A stretch of DNA of 64,000 bases from Saccharicrinis carchari (GTDB taxonomy: Bacteria; Bacteroidota; Bacteroidia; Bacteroidales; Marinilabiliaceae): assembly GCF_900182605.1 (NCBI RefSeq), contig NZ_FXTB01000001.1, forward strand, positions 1,204,996 to 1,268,995. The letters are read 5' to 3'. Every line of letters starts with the position of its first letter. Within the stretch, counting starts at the first letter, position 1. A model generated the notes under the pieces. The model was not told the origin of the DNA. It saw only the letters and a program-made list of their open reading frames with translations, and did no database searches. The position numbers were made by a program, and so were the translations under genes. Positions 55,639 through 63,909 of this stretch are shown piece by piece.

Positions 55639-56544
55639 TTATTTTCCTCCCCAAAGGTTAGCCGGATACACCCCGTTATCAATTAATTTTTGAATACTTT
55701 TTTGCACCTGAGGTTTATCCTCCTGATAGGTTACACCGAACCATTTGGTATCGCATGCAATTACTTTGGCGGTTGCGCGTCCCTCTTTTATCATTTTATC
55801 AACGGGTGCATTAAAATAAAACTCCGACTTCATCTCCTTACCTTTTTCTTTCAAAAAGATAATAAATTCTTTTTCCAGTGCTTCAAAAAAAGAATTCTTG
55901 AAAGCCCAGAAGTTCATCGAAACGGGTTCTTTACCTGTTAGCTCAGTAGTGTTTTCACCTTCGTAATACACTATTTTGCCATCTAAATAACCAATTTTGG
56001 TTCGTTCTACAATATTTGTGAGATTGTTATTGGCATCGGTCTCACACACACCGCGCGATACGGTTCCATGTTCTGAGAGGGTGTTATTTAAGGCATAGCC
56101 CACCATAGCGTATTCGTTATCATCGCTACTTTTATCCATAAAATCCAGCACGGCCTGGTAGGCTTCGCGCCCATAAAAATCATCGGCATTAATGATGGCA
56201 AACGATCCCTGAATGGCATCCTTGGCCATTAACATCGCATGTCCTGTTCCCCATGGTTTTTCTCTACCCGCGGGAACCGTAAATCCATTGGGTAAATTGT
56301 CCAACTCCTGGTAGACGTATTCAATAGCTATCTTATCGCCAAACTTTGGTTCGTATTGCGCTTTAAACTGATCGGCAAACGATTGGCGGATAACAAAAAC
56401 CACCTTTTCGAATCCGGCCTCAATGGCATCGTAAACGGAGTAATCTATTATGGACTCTCCGTACGGGCCCAATTCGTCCAATTGTTTTAATCCTCCATAA
56501 CGGCTGCCCATTCCGGCCGCCAACACTAATAAAGTAGGTTTCAT
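55639..56544 (-). CDS. Sugar-1-phosphate nucleotidyltransferase
   Basis: Cytoplasmic NDP-sugar pyrophosphorylase-like protein, 301 residues. It opens with LVLAAGMGSRYGGLKQLDELG, the G-X-G-X-R-(X)-K nucleotide-binding signature, and has FAIINADDFYGREAY (metal Asp) near 115. The C-terminal part has no left-handed hexapeptide repeats. It follows the amidase gene by 10 bases, so they probably form an operon linked to cell-wall or exopolysaccharide metabolism. The sugar is unknown. Confidence 0.85.
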   Translation of the reverse strand: MKPTLLVLAAGMGSRYGGLKQLDELGPYGESIIDYSVYDAIEAGFEKVVFVIRQSFADQFKAQYEPKFGDKIAIEYVYQELDNLPNGFTVPAGREKPWGTGHAMLMAKDAIQGSFAIINADDFYGREAYQAVLDFMDKSSDDNEYAMVGYALNNTLSEHGTVSRGVCETDANNNLTNIVERTKIGYLDGKIVYYEGENTTELTGKEPVSMNFWAFKNSFFEALEKEFIIFLKEKGKEMKSEFYFNAPVDKMIKEGRATAKVIACDTKWFGVTYQEDKPQVQKSIQKLIDNGVYPANLWGGK

Positions 56545-56554
56545 CTTGTTACTA

Positions 56555-57550
56555 TTATTTTAAAGTATTATTTTTATAATCGCTTAGTAATCCTTCGTAC
56601 AACCAATTGGCCAAAGCCTGACGATTGTTTTCTAAAATAAAGCGCTGCTGGTCGCGAAAATTACGAATATTTCCCAGCTCTACAAAAACAGTTACCGGGT
56701 AAGTTTTCCGCAACAAATATAAGTTCCTTGCGCTAACAACACCCGAGTATCCTCTGGATGGCTGATGTTGACTGTATTTTAAATCAAATACGTTCAATAT
56801 GGCACCTGCTGCTATTTTTCCGTTTTTACTTTTGGGCGCATGGTAAAAAAACACATCAATGGCATTTCCCTTGCTTCTGGAATCAACATGTACCACAAGA
56901 CAGCGCTGAAATGCTCCTTTATTTTTGAGGTATAATTCATTAACCATTTCGGTTCGCTGCTTCAGTCGTTTAGTCTGATCCAGCGGAATGGTTTGCCCCA
57001 TACATGTTTCATCACTATCCAGCTCTAAGTACGACGCATCACGGATACCATCGTTTTCATCCTGGATTATCATGTGAATGCGAGCTCCATTTTCCTGAAG
57101 TTTTTTGGCCAATCGCAAAGTAATATCGTAGGCATACTCATCCTCTGCCAATGTTCTGTGCCCATATTTACCCAACGCGCCGGGGTCGGGACCACCATGT
57201 CCGCTTACCAAATAAAATACAGCACCTTTTAAAATGTTGGACTCCAAGCGGAATCTCTCCCTCTCTTTACCAAATAAAGGCTCAAATAAAAACACCTCGG
57301 TGGCCGGAATTTTATATTCAACACCTAATAGTAAGGTTTTGTCCTTGCCCAATTTAGACTTATTAAGCTCTATAAACTGCGCTATCAATTCGTCGGTATC
57401 CAAAGCATTACGTTTTAAAAACGAATAAAGACCTTCACCTTTTTTAGCTTTTGCATATTTTGCAATCGCCCCTTCCTGACCCTGTGCCTGAAAAAACACA
57501 AAACCCAATATCACGATCAATAGTTTTTTTAATGTCATCTGATACTCCAT
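56555..57550 (-). CDS. N-acetylmuramoyl-L-alanine amidase (Amidase_3)
   Basis: Exported peptidoglycan amidase, 331 residues (or 327 if the ATG at 57538 is used; both have a nearby GGAG). Signal peptide ends near QAQGQ. Residues 27-100 look like a linker or LysM-like region (GLYSFLKRNALDTDELIAQFIELNKSKLG). The zinc domain has VSGHGGPDPGALG (His), EDEYAYDITLRLAKKL (Glu), VVHVDSRS (His) and VFVELGNIRN (catalytic Glu). It is first in an operon with the nucleotidyltransferase. It likely acts in daughter-cell separation or wall turnover. Confidence 0.9.
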   Translation of the reverse strand: MEYQMTLKKLLIVILGFVFFQAQGQEGAIAKYAKAKKGEGLYSFLKRNALDTDELIAQFIELNKSKLGKDKTLLLGVEYKIPATEVFLFEPLFGKERERFRLESNILKGAVFYLVSGHGGPDPGALGKYGHRTLAEDEYAYDITLRLAKKLQENGARIHMIIQDENDGIRDASYLELDSDETCMGQTIPLDQTKRLKQRTEMVNELYLKNKGAFQRCLVVHVDSRSKGNAIDVFFYHAPKSKNGKIAAGAILNVFDLKYSQHQPSRGYSGVVSARNLYLLRKTYPVTVFVELGNIRNFRDQQRFILENNRQALANWLYEGLLSDYKNNTLK

Positions 57551-57908
57551 TTCTCCCTAATCCCCAATAACTATCAAAGCGTTTTTTTGTTTCATATACT
57601 CGTTGGAATGGATAAGTTTGGGTAAGGTTTTACTACCTATGGCACAAAATTAATTTTTTTTGGCAACTATTATACGCATAGCACTTTATTGTTGATGAGA
57701 TAACGGAAATGAGTAGGTGGATACCCTTTATTAGTATGTAGTTCAATTAAGCCTGAATAATACACAGATTTTTCACTTTCCGCTATCTCTTTGCGGAAAG
57801 CCGTAAAGGTTTTCTTAAACTTTTACGAGGGGTAACCCACAATTCTATAGACCTTTGGCGACCTATTCAAAAAATTATAAAGCTTAAAAAGAGAATAGCT
57901 ACACGTAT
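57551..57908. other. 358-bp intergenic region, no gene seen
   Basis: Upstream of the amidase gene, 3' of the relaxase-like gene. It contains a weak hairpin (CGTAAAgg...ctTTTACG near 57798-57825) and A/T-rich flanks; nothing else supported. Confidence 0.4.
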
Positions 57909-58463
57909 TCAAGAATATGAAAAGGGAAATAATGTCTTTACTAACCTTCCCAAAGGCGTTTCTTTTTTATTGCCGGAGTAGGCCATCATGCAATCCATCT
58001 TTTCAATTTCATTTCTAACCATCTCTTGGAGTTCGGCCATGTCCCACTTATGTAGCTTAATGCTTTTGCCTGTTTCTTTATCCATCCAGTTGAAAATAAT
58101 ATGGGCGTGATTTATTATTATTAGGGTATTATCACAGTGATGCTTATGTAAATGAATTTGAACCATCCTAATCCCAAATCTATTTTTTAAAAGATCACAG
58201 AGTGAGCTTATATGCTTCATCCGCAAATTACTGTTGTAAACAAGCGTAGCTTCACGCACCGGAGCCGCATGTTTCTGCATAGACCTGCCGGTTTTTTGCT
58301 TAGCCAGCAGACTTAACTTTAACTTGGTTGATGCAATTTCCTCTTTAACAAGTACCCTATTTTGCCTATGCAGGCCATTTACACAACTATTGTAATGGGT
58401 AGTAAGATGTAATTCGGTTTCGGCACAAATGGGTTGGATGTGCATGGGGTAAACTTTTTTCAT
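57909..58463 (-). CDS. Orphan MobV-relaxase-like protein, probably truncated
   Basis: 184 residues. The middle reads VQIHLHKHHCDNTLIIINHAHIIFNWMDKETGKSIKLHKWDMAELQEMV, which resembles the HUH region of Bacteroidota MobV/plasmid-mobilisation relaxases (H-x-D..N-H-A-H-I-V-F-D-W-x-(T/N)GKSxKL-x-x-xDM). The N-terminal region lacks the usual first relaxase motif, and no mobC, oriT or replication gene is nearby, so it may be a remnant or a domesticated protein. High His content (near 6%) is odd. A long palindrome lies just upstream. Confidence in the family is moderate. Confidence 0.55.
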   Translation of the reverse strand: MKKVYPMHIQPICAETELHLTTHYNSCVNGLHRQNRVLVKEEIASTKLKLSLLAKQKTGRSMQKHAAPVREATLVYNSNLRMKHISSLCDLLKNRFGIRMVQIHLHKHHCDNTLIIINHAHIIFNWMDKETGKSIKLHKWDMAELQEMVRNEIEKMDCMMAYSGNKKETPLGRLVKTLFPFSYS

Positions 58464-58513
58464 ATCATAGATTAAGGCATTTAATGCTTCACAATTTAAT
58501 ATATGTAAATCAG

Positions 58514-58559
58514 AAATGCAAATTTTACCTAGTTCTATAGAACTAGGTAAAATGCATTT
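58514..58559. other. Long near-perfect palindrome
   Basis: A 32-base perfect palindrome (58522-58553): left arm ATTTTACCTAGTTCTA, right arm its exact complement. After a 2-base bulge on one side the pairing continues for 6 more base pairs. It sits between the divergent relaxase-like and fibre genes, so it is not placed as a simple terminator; a regulator site or cruciform is possible. Confidence 0.75.
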
Positions 58560-58637
58560 GTCACATTTTTGTCACGCTGTTTTTTTGGCCGGATATTTTT
58601 AATTCTCGTAATTGGCTGTGAATAATTAATATTTAAG

Positions 58638-58781
58638 ATGATGAAAAAAGCTATGCTTTTATTTTTTTGTATTGTGATGTATATAAACCTCCTTGCCCAA
58701 TACGCCGACAAATCAAAGATGAAACTATTACCGGACTTTGGACTTTTAGCCAAGCAAACAATGAAACCCGAATTAAAATAA
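58638..58781 (+). pseudogene. Out-of-frame signal-peptide fragment of fibre gene 1
   Basis: The frame from 58638 encodes MMKKAMLLFFCIVMYINLLAQ, a perfect signal peptide with cleavage after LLAQ, then quickly becomes unnatural and stops at 58781. The body of fibre gene 1 is open in another frame. A one-base insertion near 58700-58712 would join the signal peptide to RRQIKDETITGLWTF. It is a real frameshift or a sequence error. Confidence 0.55.
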
Positions 58782-59998
58782 GTAGTCAAAACAACCATAA
58801 TTCGAGAGTTTGGTTGAATATCTCAAACGCAGACAATTTTGGAATGATATCATATGCTGTTGGTGGTGTTCAAAAATGGCAGCATGGTTATAACGGTAAA
58901 TATGGTAATGGTGGTTTTTATTTATATAATACCAGTATAGGAAAATATGCCTTGCTCTTCAGCTCTACAAATAATTATTTAGGGTTAAACGGCGTTACAA
59001 ATCCAACCGAAGCCCTCGATGTGAATGGGAATATAAAAACCAATAGACTGTATTTAAAAGCAGGAAATGGCATATACTCCCTGCACAACAATAATTATAT
59101 TTTAAACGACCACGCAAACGGCAACATAACCTTAAATGCTGCAGGCGGCAATTTATATCTTGGATATATCAATACGGTAAAAGTTCTGCTACGGAAAGGC
59201 TTATATGATTCATCGGGAAGCTATTCTATCATAAATGAAAATGGATTTATATATCAGGCGAAAAGTGGAGTTAACAACTTTATCAATGGGAATATAGGTG
59301 TTGGTATTACAACTCCAGATGCCAAATTACATGTTGCTGCATCCAACAACGATGGAATAAGTATTGGAAAGATTAAAGATCGTCTTAATTGGGATGGAAA
59401 GGGAAAACAACCGGGCTATCACATTAGATTCAAAGGATACAGGGATGTTTCGGGTAATGCTACGGGAGCAAGAATTTCAGCCCTAAGAACCAATCGTTGC
59501 TGCAATGGCCTTAGTCAGGGGATGGAATTGGTATTTTATGTTTCAAACGGAATGGCAACCCATAGTTCTGGGGATGTAAATTTGGATGAAGCTATGAGAA
59601 TAAATGATAATGGTAATATTGGGATAGGAACAACTACTCCTAATCACAAACTCGATGTAGCCGGAACCGTCCGTGCCGAAGAAATCATTGTTGAAGCCAA
59701 AGGCCAAACCGCCGATTTCGTTTTTGAGCCCGACTACCAACTCCGCGACCTCTCCGATGTAGAAGATTTTATCCGCACCCACAAACACTTACCCGAAATA
59801 CCTAGCGCTACCCAAATGGAAGCCCAAGGTGTTAATTTGGCCGAGATGAATAAACTACTCCTTCAGAAAGTCGAAGAACTCACCCTATGTTCAATTCAGC
59901 AGAAGAAAGACAGGAAGGAGTTGGAAGAAGAAGTTGCTTCAATGAAACAAGAGTTGCAAGCGATTAAAGAATTAATAACTAATAGCAACCAAAAATAA
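58667..59998 (+). CDS. Secreted tail-fibre-like protein 1 (frameshifted start)
   Basis: Fibre-like protein of 443 residues, counting from an in-frame ATG that is probably not the true start. The body has beta-helical character with NIGVGITTPDAKLHVAA and GNIGIGTTTPNHKLDVAGTVRAEEI repeats, as in Bacteroidota 'tail fibre' proteins. From about residue 325 it has the conserved C-terminal module FVFEPDYQLRDLSDVEDF...MEAQGVNLAEMNKLLLQKVEELTL, ending in a charged coiled coil, probably a trimerisation or export domain. It is first of three paralogues. The true N-terminal signal is out of frame (see 58638). Confidence 0.75.
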   Translation: MYCDVYKPPCPIRRQIKDETITGLWTFSQANNETRIKISSQNNHNSRVWLNISNADNFGMISYAVGGVQKWQHGYNGKYGNGGFYLYNTSIGKYALLFSSTNNYLGLNGVTNPTEALDVNGNIKTNRLYLKAGNGIYSLHNNNYILNDHANGNITLNAAGGNLYLGYINTVKVLLRKGLYDSSGSYSIINENGFIYQAKSGVNNFINGNIGVGITTPDAKLHVAASNNDGISIGKIKDRLNWDGKGKQPGYHIRFKGYRDVSGNATGARISALRTNRCCNGLSQGMELVFYVSNGMATHSSGDVNLDEAMRINDNGNIGIGTTTPNHKLDVAGTVRAEEIIVEAKGQTADFVFEPDYQLRDLSDVEDFIRTHKHLPEIPSATQMEAQGVNLAEMNKLLLQKVEELTLCSIQQKKDRKELEEEVASMKQELQAIKELITNSNQK

Positions 59999-60004
59999 AC
60001 TGAT

Positions 60005-61129
60005 ATGAGAAAATTAATTATACTTTTAATAATTGGATTTGTCGGAGTTTCTGCTTTGGGGCAGGTTCGTGTTCCCGATGATGGACAAAGTCCAATATAT
60101 TATAAGGGCAGTAATGTTGGGATTGGCAATACAAACCCCAATAATAATCTTGAGATTTCGGATGCCTATTCTTTTCATAGTGGAGGACATAAAGTCATTG
60201 GATTAGGATATTCTATTAGTAACGGATCAATGTTAAATGGTTATGTAGGTGAATTAAGATGGGATCCAATAAATGGTAAATTATCGTTTGCAAATTCCAC
60301 AACAAGTCTTACAACTGGACAAGCAACAAGTATGTATGGTAGGTTTAGTATAGATAAGAATGGAAATGTTGGTATTGGAACATATCATCCAAACTATAAA
60401 TTGGATGTTGTTGGTAGCATAAAAGGGAAAACTATGCGAGTGGATTTTCCCAATGTTATAAATAATTGGAACGATGAATGGCAATGCGCTTTTTTTGATG
60501 GCTATAATATTCCCAATTCACCGGAATCAAATCAATGGTTTTGGGGTGTAAATATGGGTCATCGATCAAATAATCCGGATTATCGATATGGTGGACAGCT
60601 AGTAATAAGAAACTCTTCAACTTCTCCGACTATGTATTTTAGAAGTCGAGATAAAAACGGAGACGGATTCTGGGCAAAAGTGCTGCATAATAAAGGAAAC
60701 CAGAGAATAGAAGGTAACCTTATTGTTAATGGACAGATACATTCAGAAGAAATGGAGGTAAAGGATATTGCCGCCAACAACATTACCTACTCGACCAACG
60801 GCCAAACCGCCGACTTTGTCTTTGCTGACAATTACAAGCTCCGTGACCTCTCCGAAGTTGAAACTTTCATAAAAGATAACAAACACCTCCCCGATATCCC
60901 CTCTGCTGCCGAAATGGAAGAACAAGGCGTAAACCTGGCCGAGATGAACAAATTGTTGCTCCAAAAGGTGGAGGAGCTGACTTTGTATGCCATTGAAAAG
61001 GACAAGGAGGTAAAACAGTTAAAAGCAGACCGAAAAAAGGAGAAAGCAGACCGGAAACAATTGGAAGTCGAAATGCAAAAGATGAAAGATTATTTTGAAG
61101 ACATTAAAAAACTATTATTAAGCCAATAA
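60005..61129 (+). CDS. Secreted tail-fibre-like protein 2
   Basis: 374 residues, intact signal peptide (MRKLIILLIIGFVGVSALGQ), then beta-repeat segments (GSNVGIGNTNPNNNLEIS; GNVGIGTYHPNYKLDVVG). From about 265 it has the shared module FVFADNYKLRDLSEVETFIKD..MEEQGVNLAEMNKLLLQKVEELTLYAIEKDKEVK, then a Lys/Glu coiled coil. It is 6 bases after gene 1 and likely cotranscribed with it. Fibre-like function (adhesin or surface fibre) is inferred from the family; phage origin is not shown, since there are no other phage genes. Confidence 0.8.
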   Translation: MRKLIILLIIGFVGVSALGQVRVPDDGQSPIYYKGSNVGIGNTNPNNNLEISDAYSFHSGGHKVIGLGYSISNGSMLNGYVGELRWDPINGKLSFANSTTSLTTGQATSMYGRFSIDKNGNVGIGTYHPNYKLDVVGSIKGKTMRVDFPNVINNWNDEWQCAFFDGYNIPNSPESNQWFWGVNMGHRSNNPDYRYGGQLVIRNSSTSPTMYFRSRDKNGDGFWAKVLHNKGNQRIEGNLIVNGQIHSEEMEVKDIAANNITYSTNGQTADFVFADNYKLRDLSEVETFIKDNKHLPDIPSAAEMEEQGVNLAEMNKLLLQKVEELTLYAIEKDKEVKQLKADRKKEKADRKQLEVEMQKMKDYFEDIKKLLLSQ

Positions 61130-61130
61130 G

Positions 61131-61214
61131 CCTATGCCAATAACATATTACCACTTACCAGTTCCTCCCCTTGGGGAGGTTAGGAGGGCCTTCTATGGTT
61201 AACCTGGCCGAGAT
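61131..61214 (+). repeat. Downstream repeat R, copy 1, with detached module fragment
   Basis: Starts right after the fibre 2 stop. It contains CCTCCCC-tt-GGGGAGG and TTAGGAGGGCC, then ATGGTTAACCTGGCCGAGAT, which repeats the codons for the VNLAE motif of the fibre module. It is about 83% similar to 63910-63995. A 29-codon frame (61195-61284) starts at this ATG. Confidence 0.8.
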
Positions 61215-61231
61215 TTACAGCATGATAATAG

Positions 61232-61273
61232 GGAACGGTTCTGATTGGCAGCATGGTTATACAGAACCGTTCC
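61232..61273. other. 12-bp perfect inverted repeat
   Basis: GGAACGGTTCTG and CAGAACCGTTCC separated by 18 bases, between repeat R and the minisatellite. It has no T run, so is more likely a regulatory or recombination site than a terminator. Confidence 0.7.
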
Positions 61274-61308
61274 AGAGGTCGTAGGGCCTTACAAAGGCAT
61301 TGGATTGG

Positions 61309-61557
61309 CTTACAAAGCATGCCGGAAGTGACGCAATGGCAGCCATGGGCGTTGCAAAGCACATCGTGGATGACTCAATGGCAGACGCAAGCCTTACAAA
61401 GCATATCGCAGGTGACTCAATGGCAGTCGCAGAGCTTACAATGGCAGTCGCGAGCCTTACAGAGCATATCGGAAGCGACACAATGGCAATCGCAGGGCTT
61501 GCAAAGCACTTCGTGGGGCTTACAAAGCACCTCGCAGTCAATACAAGGCACTTCGTC
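61309..61557. repeat. 21-bp (double 42-bp) tandem array
   Basis: About 12 imperfect 21-bp units with alternating types: CTTACAAAGCATATCGCAGGT and GACTCAATGGCAGTCGCAGAG. As the unit is a multiple of three, frames read heptads: (L/D)(T/S)(K/M)(H/A)... in one, Q(A/S)LQSIS/TQWQS in another. Two plus and two minus frames are open across it, so it is a minisatellite or a recently expanded repeat gene. The third plus frame is closed by TGA in the left units but reads naturally at its 3' end (LLQQGLPSPDNALQPVNR). Confidence 0.8.
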
Positions 61558-61785
61558 AAGGGGCGGAGTGGGTTCGGCAGCCCTACATCGGTTATCATCA
61601 GCTGTTGCAGCAGGGCTTGCCAAGCCCGGACAATGCGCTGCAACCGGTAAATAGATAAGGAACCCACCGCACAGCGGTCTGCTAAAAAAAATTTAATGTT
61701 CAAACAACCATCAACCGAGCCTTTGGCTTTCCATCGGGCAAGCGCCGGAGGGGTCAGTGGGGTCAGTAATTAAAAAGCAAATGTT

Positions 61786-62430
61786 ATGGAAAAAAGATTG
61801 ATAAACAAATTTAACATGTACAAGGTGGTGCGCGACTGGTTAAGTAACAACCAGGCATCATTCGAATACCTCCCGGGCTTTACGGCTACGTTTGAAGAGT
61901 TCTCGGCTATGCTCGATACAATTGCCGATTTGGACAAGGATAAAGCGACAAGCTCCGGTGGTTATGCCAAAACAAAGGCCGAAGCCCGTGCCCTCCTCGA
62001 AAGACAAATGATGGAGATGATACGCATATTAAAGGTATATGCCACTTTTAACAACGATCAGTTGATGCTGAACGATATCGATTTTACCGAATCGCAATTG
62101 GTGCGCTCATCGGAACAACTGCTTTTGGTACGTTCAAAAAAGACTATCGAACATGCCGAGGCGGTTCAGGCCGAAGCCGAAAGCTATGGCCTGACGGCCG
62201 ATCGCCTGGAAGCGCTGCGGACGGCCTCCCGTAATTTCGACGAAAAGCAGACCACCGTGCGCAATGCCATCGTAAACCGCAAGGACTCCGGCGAACAGCT
62301 GGAAGCCCGCATGGACGAGGCCGACGACCTGCTCAAAGGCAAAATAGATTTGCTGATGGAGCTGTCGCAAAACATGCTACCCGAACTGTACAACCAGTAC
62401 AAAGCATCCCGGATAATCGTGGACAGGTAA
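61786..62430 (+). CDS. Helical protein of unknown function within the fibre array
   Basis: 214 residues, no signal peptide or TM segment, strongly helical (four- to five-helix pattern; TKAEARALLERQMMEMIRILKVYATFNND, EARMDEADDLLKGKIDLLMELSQNML). I do not recognise a family. It lies between fibre genes 2 and 3, on the same strand, and is G/C richer than the fibre N-terminal parts. It may be a partner or chaperone of the fibres, or a passenger. Function not assignable. Confidence 0.75.
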   Translation: MEKRLINKFNMYKVVRDWLSNNQASFEYLPGFTATFEEFSAMLDTIADLDKDKATSSGGYAKTKAEARALLERQMMEMIRILKVYATFNNDQLMLNDIDFTESQLVRSSEQLLLVRSKKTIEHAEAVQAEAESYGLTADRLEALRTASRNFDEKQTTVRNAIVNRKDSGEQLEARMDEADDLLKGKIDLLMELSQNMLPELYNQYKASRIIVDR

Positions 62431-62434
62431 AAAG

Positions 62435-62477
62435 CCCCCCCCTAAGTCCCCCCCGAATGGGGGGATTTGTTGGGGGG
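62435..62477. repeat. Poly-C/poly-G hairpin cluster
   Basis: Eight C, then CCCCCCC-gaat-GGGGGG, then another six G. Nested G/C runs just after the helical gene. It could act as a terminator or as a slippage-prone spacer before fibre gene 3. Confidence 0.6.
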
Positions 62478-62564
62478 TTGGTAATTCGCTTGGGGGTAGG
62501 GGTGCGGAACGATATGGTTAATCATAGATAACAAACTTAATTTTTGATCATTCATCATCAAATA

Positions 62565-63908
62565 ATGAAAAAAGATATTAGAAAAATTTTTACGCTTTTA
62601 TTATTAGTGTGCCCTATGTTTCTATTTGCACAAGAGAAACTGGATGGAGTAGTGCATATTGATATGGCAAATACAACGGACAATAACTCACCTGGTATTA
62701 CTGTAAAATTAGGTGATGATTTTTTATATGATGGAAAATATATAAATCATTATGGTTTTGGTTTTCATGATTATCAAGACAATAGCAGCTCATTCAATGG
62801 TAGAAATGCTTATACATCAGGATATTTCGGAATAGATTATTTTACTGGCGGAAAGAATAGGTTAAGAATAAACAGTAATGGATATATTGGAATTGGAACT
62901 CTTACGCCAGGTTCGATGCTAAATGTAGGAACAAAAACATCGAATTCTCCATCTACCATCGTACAGTTTGGGAAGAGAGTTATTAATGGTGAAGCAATGG
63001 TACTTTCGTTGGTTAATTCTGGTGGTGGCTCAAATCAATCTTCTTCTATTGGGTTTCATAATCGAGATGTTTGGTCTCCAACAGGGAAAATACAAGTACA
63101 ACAATTAGGATCTGATACAAAATCAAAAATGCATTTCCATACTTACAACAGTGGTCTTAAAACACGAATGACCATTGACGAAAATGGGTTTGTGGGAATT
63201 GGAACTACTAATCCATCTGAAAAACTTGATATAGCAGGTAACCTTAAGACTAAAAGAGTTGCATTATTTGATTGGTATAATACAAGTTTAGGATACACAA
63301 ACGCATCAATCGCCTTAAATGGCATACGTCAAAACGGAGAATGGAAATTATATGGCGACGGAGCAAGGTCATCTATAGGATTGATCAATATGGATATATT
63401 CTCTAATATTCGTTTTATATCACATCACGATGAGTCCTTTAACGGAGGAAAGACAATGACAGATGATGAGCTTATTAAAGCTTATACAAAAATGATTATA
63501 AAGAGTAATGGTCATATTGGCATTGGAACAGATTCTCCGAATCACAAATTAGACGTAGCCGGTACCGTCCGTGCCGAAGAAATCATTATTGAAGCCAAGG
63601 GCCAAACCGCCGACTTCGTTTTTGAGCCCGACTACCAACTTCGCGACCTCTCGGAAGTTGAAACTTTCATAAAAGATAACAAACACTTACCCGATATCCC
63701 AAGTGCCAGCCAAATGGAAGAGCAAGGCGTTAACCTGGCCGAAATGAACAAGTTGCTGTTGCAAAAAGTGGAGGAATTGACTTTGTATGCCATAGAAAAG
63801 GACAAAGAAGTTAAAGGGGTGAAAGCAGACCAGAAAGAATTGGAAGTCGAAATGCAAAAGATGAAAGATGAGTTTGAAGCCATTAAAAAACTAATACTAA
63901 ACCAATAA
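62565..63908 (+). CDS. Secreted tail-fibre-like protein 3
   Basis: About 447 residues. The start is the ATG giving MKKDIRKIFTLLLLVCPMFLFAQ, a good signal peptide; the longer frame begins at 62544. Beta-repeat segments (NGYIGIGTLTPGSMLNVG; NGFVGIGTTNPSEKLDIAG; GHIGIGTDSPNHKLDVAGTVRAEEI) precede the shared C-terminal module. Its first part (GTVRAEEIIIEAKGQTADFVFEPDYQLRDLS) matches gene 1 almost base for base, and the rest (EVETFIKDNKHLPDIPSA...LYAIEKDKEVK) matches gene 2, so it looks recombinant. It is followed by repeat R copy 2. Confidence 0.82.
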   Translation: MKKDIRKIFTLLLLVCPMFLFAQEKLDGVVHIDMANTTDNNSPGITVKLGDDFLYDGKYINHYGFGFHDYQDNSSSFNGRNAYTSGYFGIDYFTGGKNRLRINSNGYIGIGTLTPGSMLNVGTKTSNSPSTIVQFGKRVINGEAMVLSLVNSGGGSNQSSSIGFHNRDVWSPTGKIQVQQLGSDTKSKMHFHTYNSGLKTRMTIDENGFVGIGTTNPSEKLDIAGNLKTKRVALFDWYNTSLGYTNASIALNGIRQNGEWKLYGDGARSSIGLINMDIFSNIRFISHHDESFNGGKTMTDDELIKAYTKMIIKSNGHIGIGTDSPNHKLDVAGTVRAEEIIIEAKGQTADFVFEPDYQLRDLSEVETFIKDNKHLPDIPSASQMEEQGVNLAEMNKLLLQKVEELTLYAIEKDKEVKGVKADQKELEVEMQKMKDEFEAIKKLILNQ

Positions 63909-63909
63909 A

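Noticed and set aside
61257..61703. 148-codon minus-strand gene across the 21-bp array
   Set aside because: It is open only because the unit is a multiple of three; equally open in several other frames.
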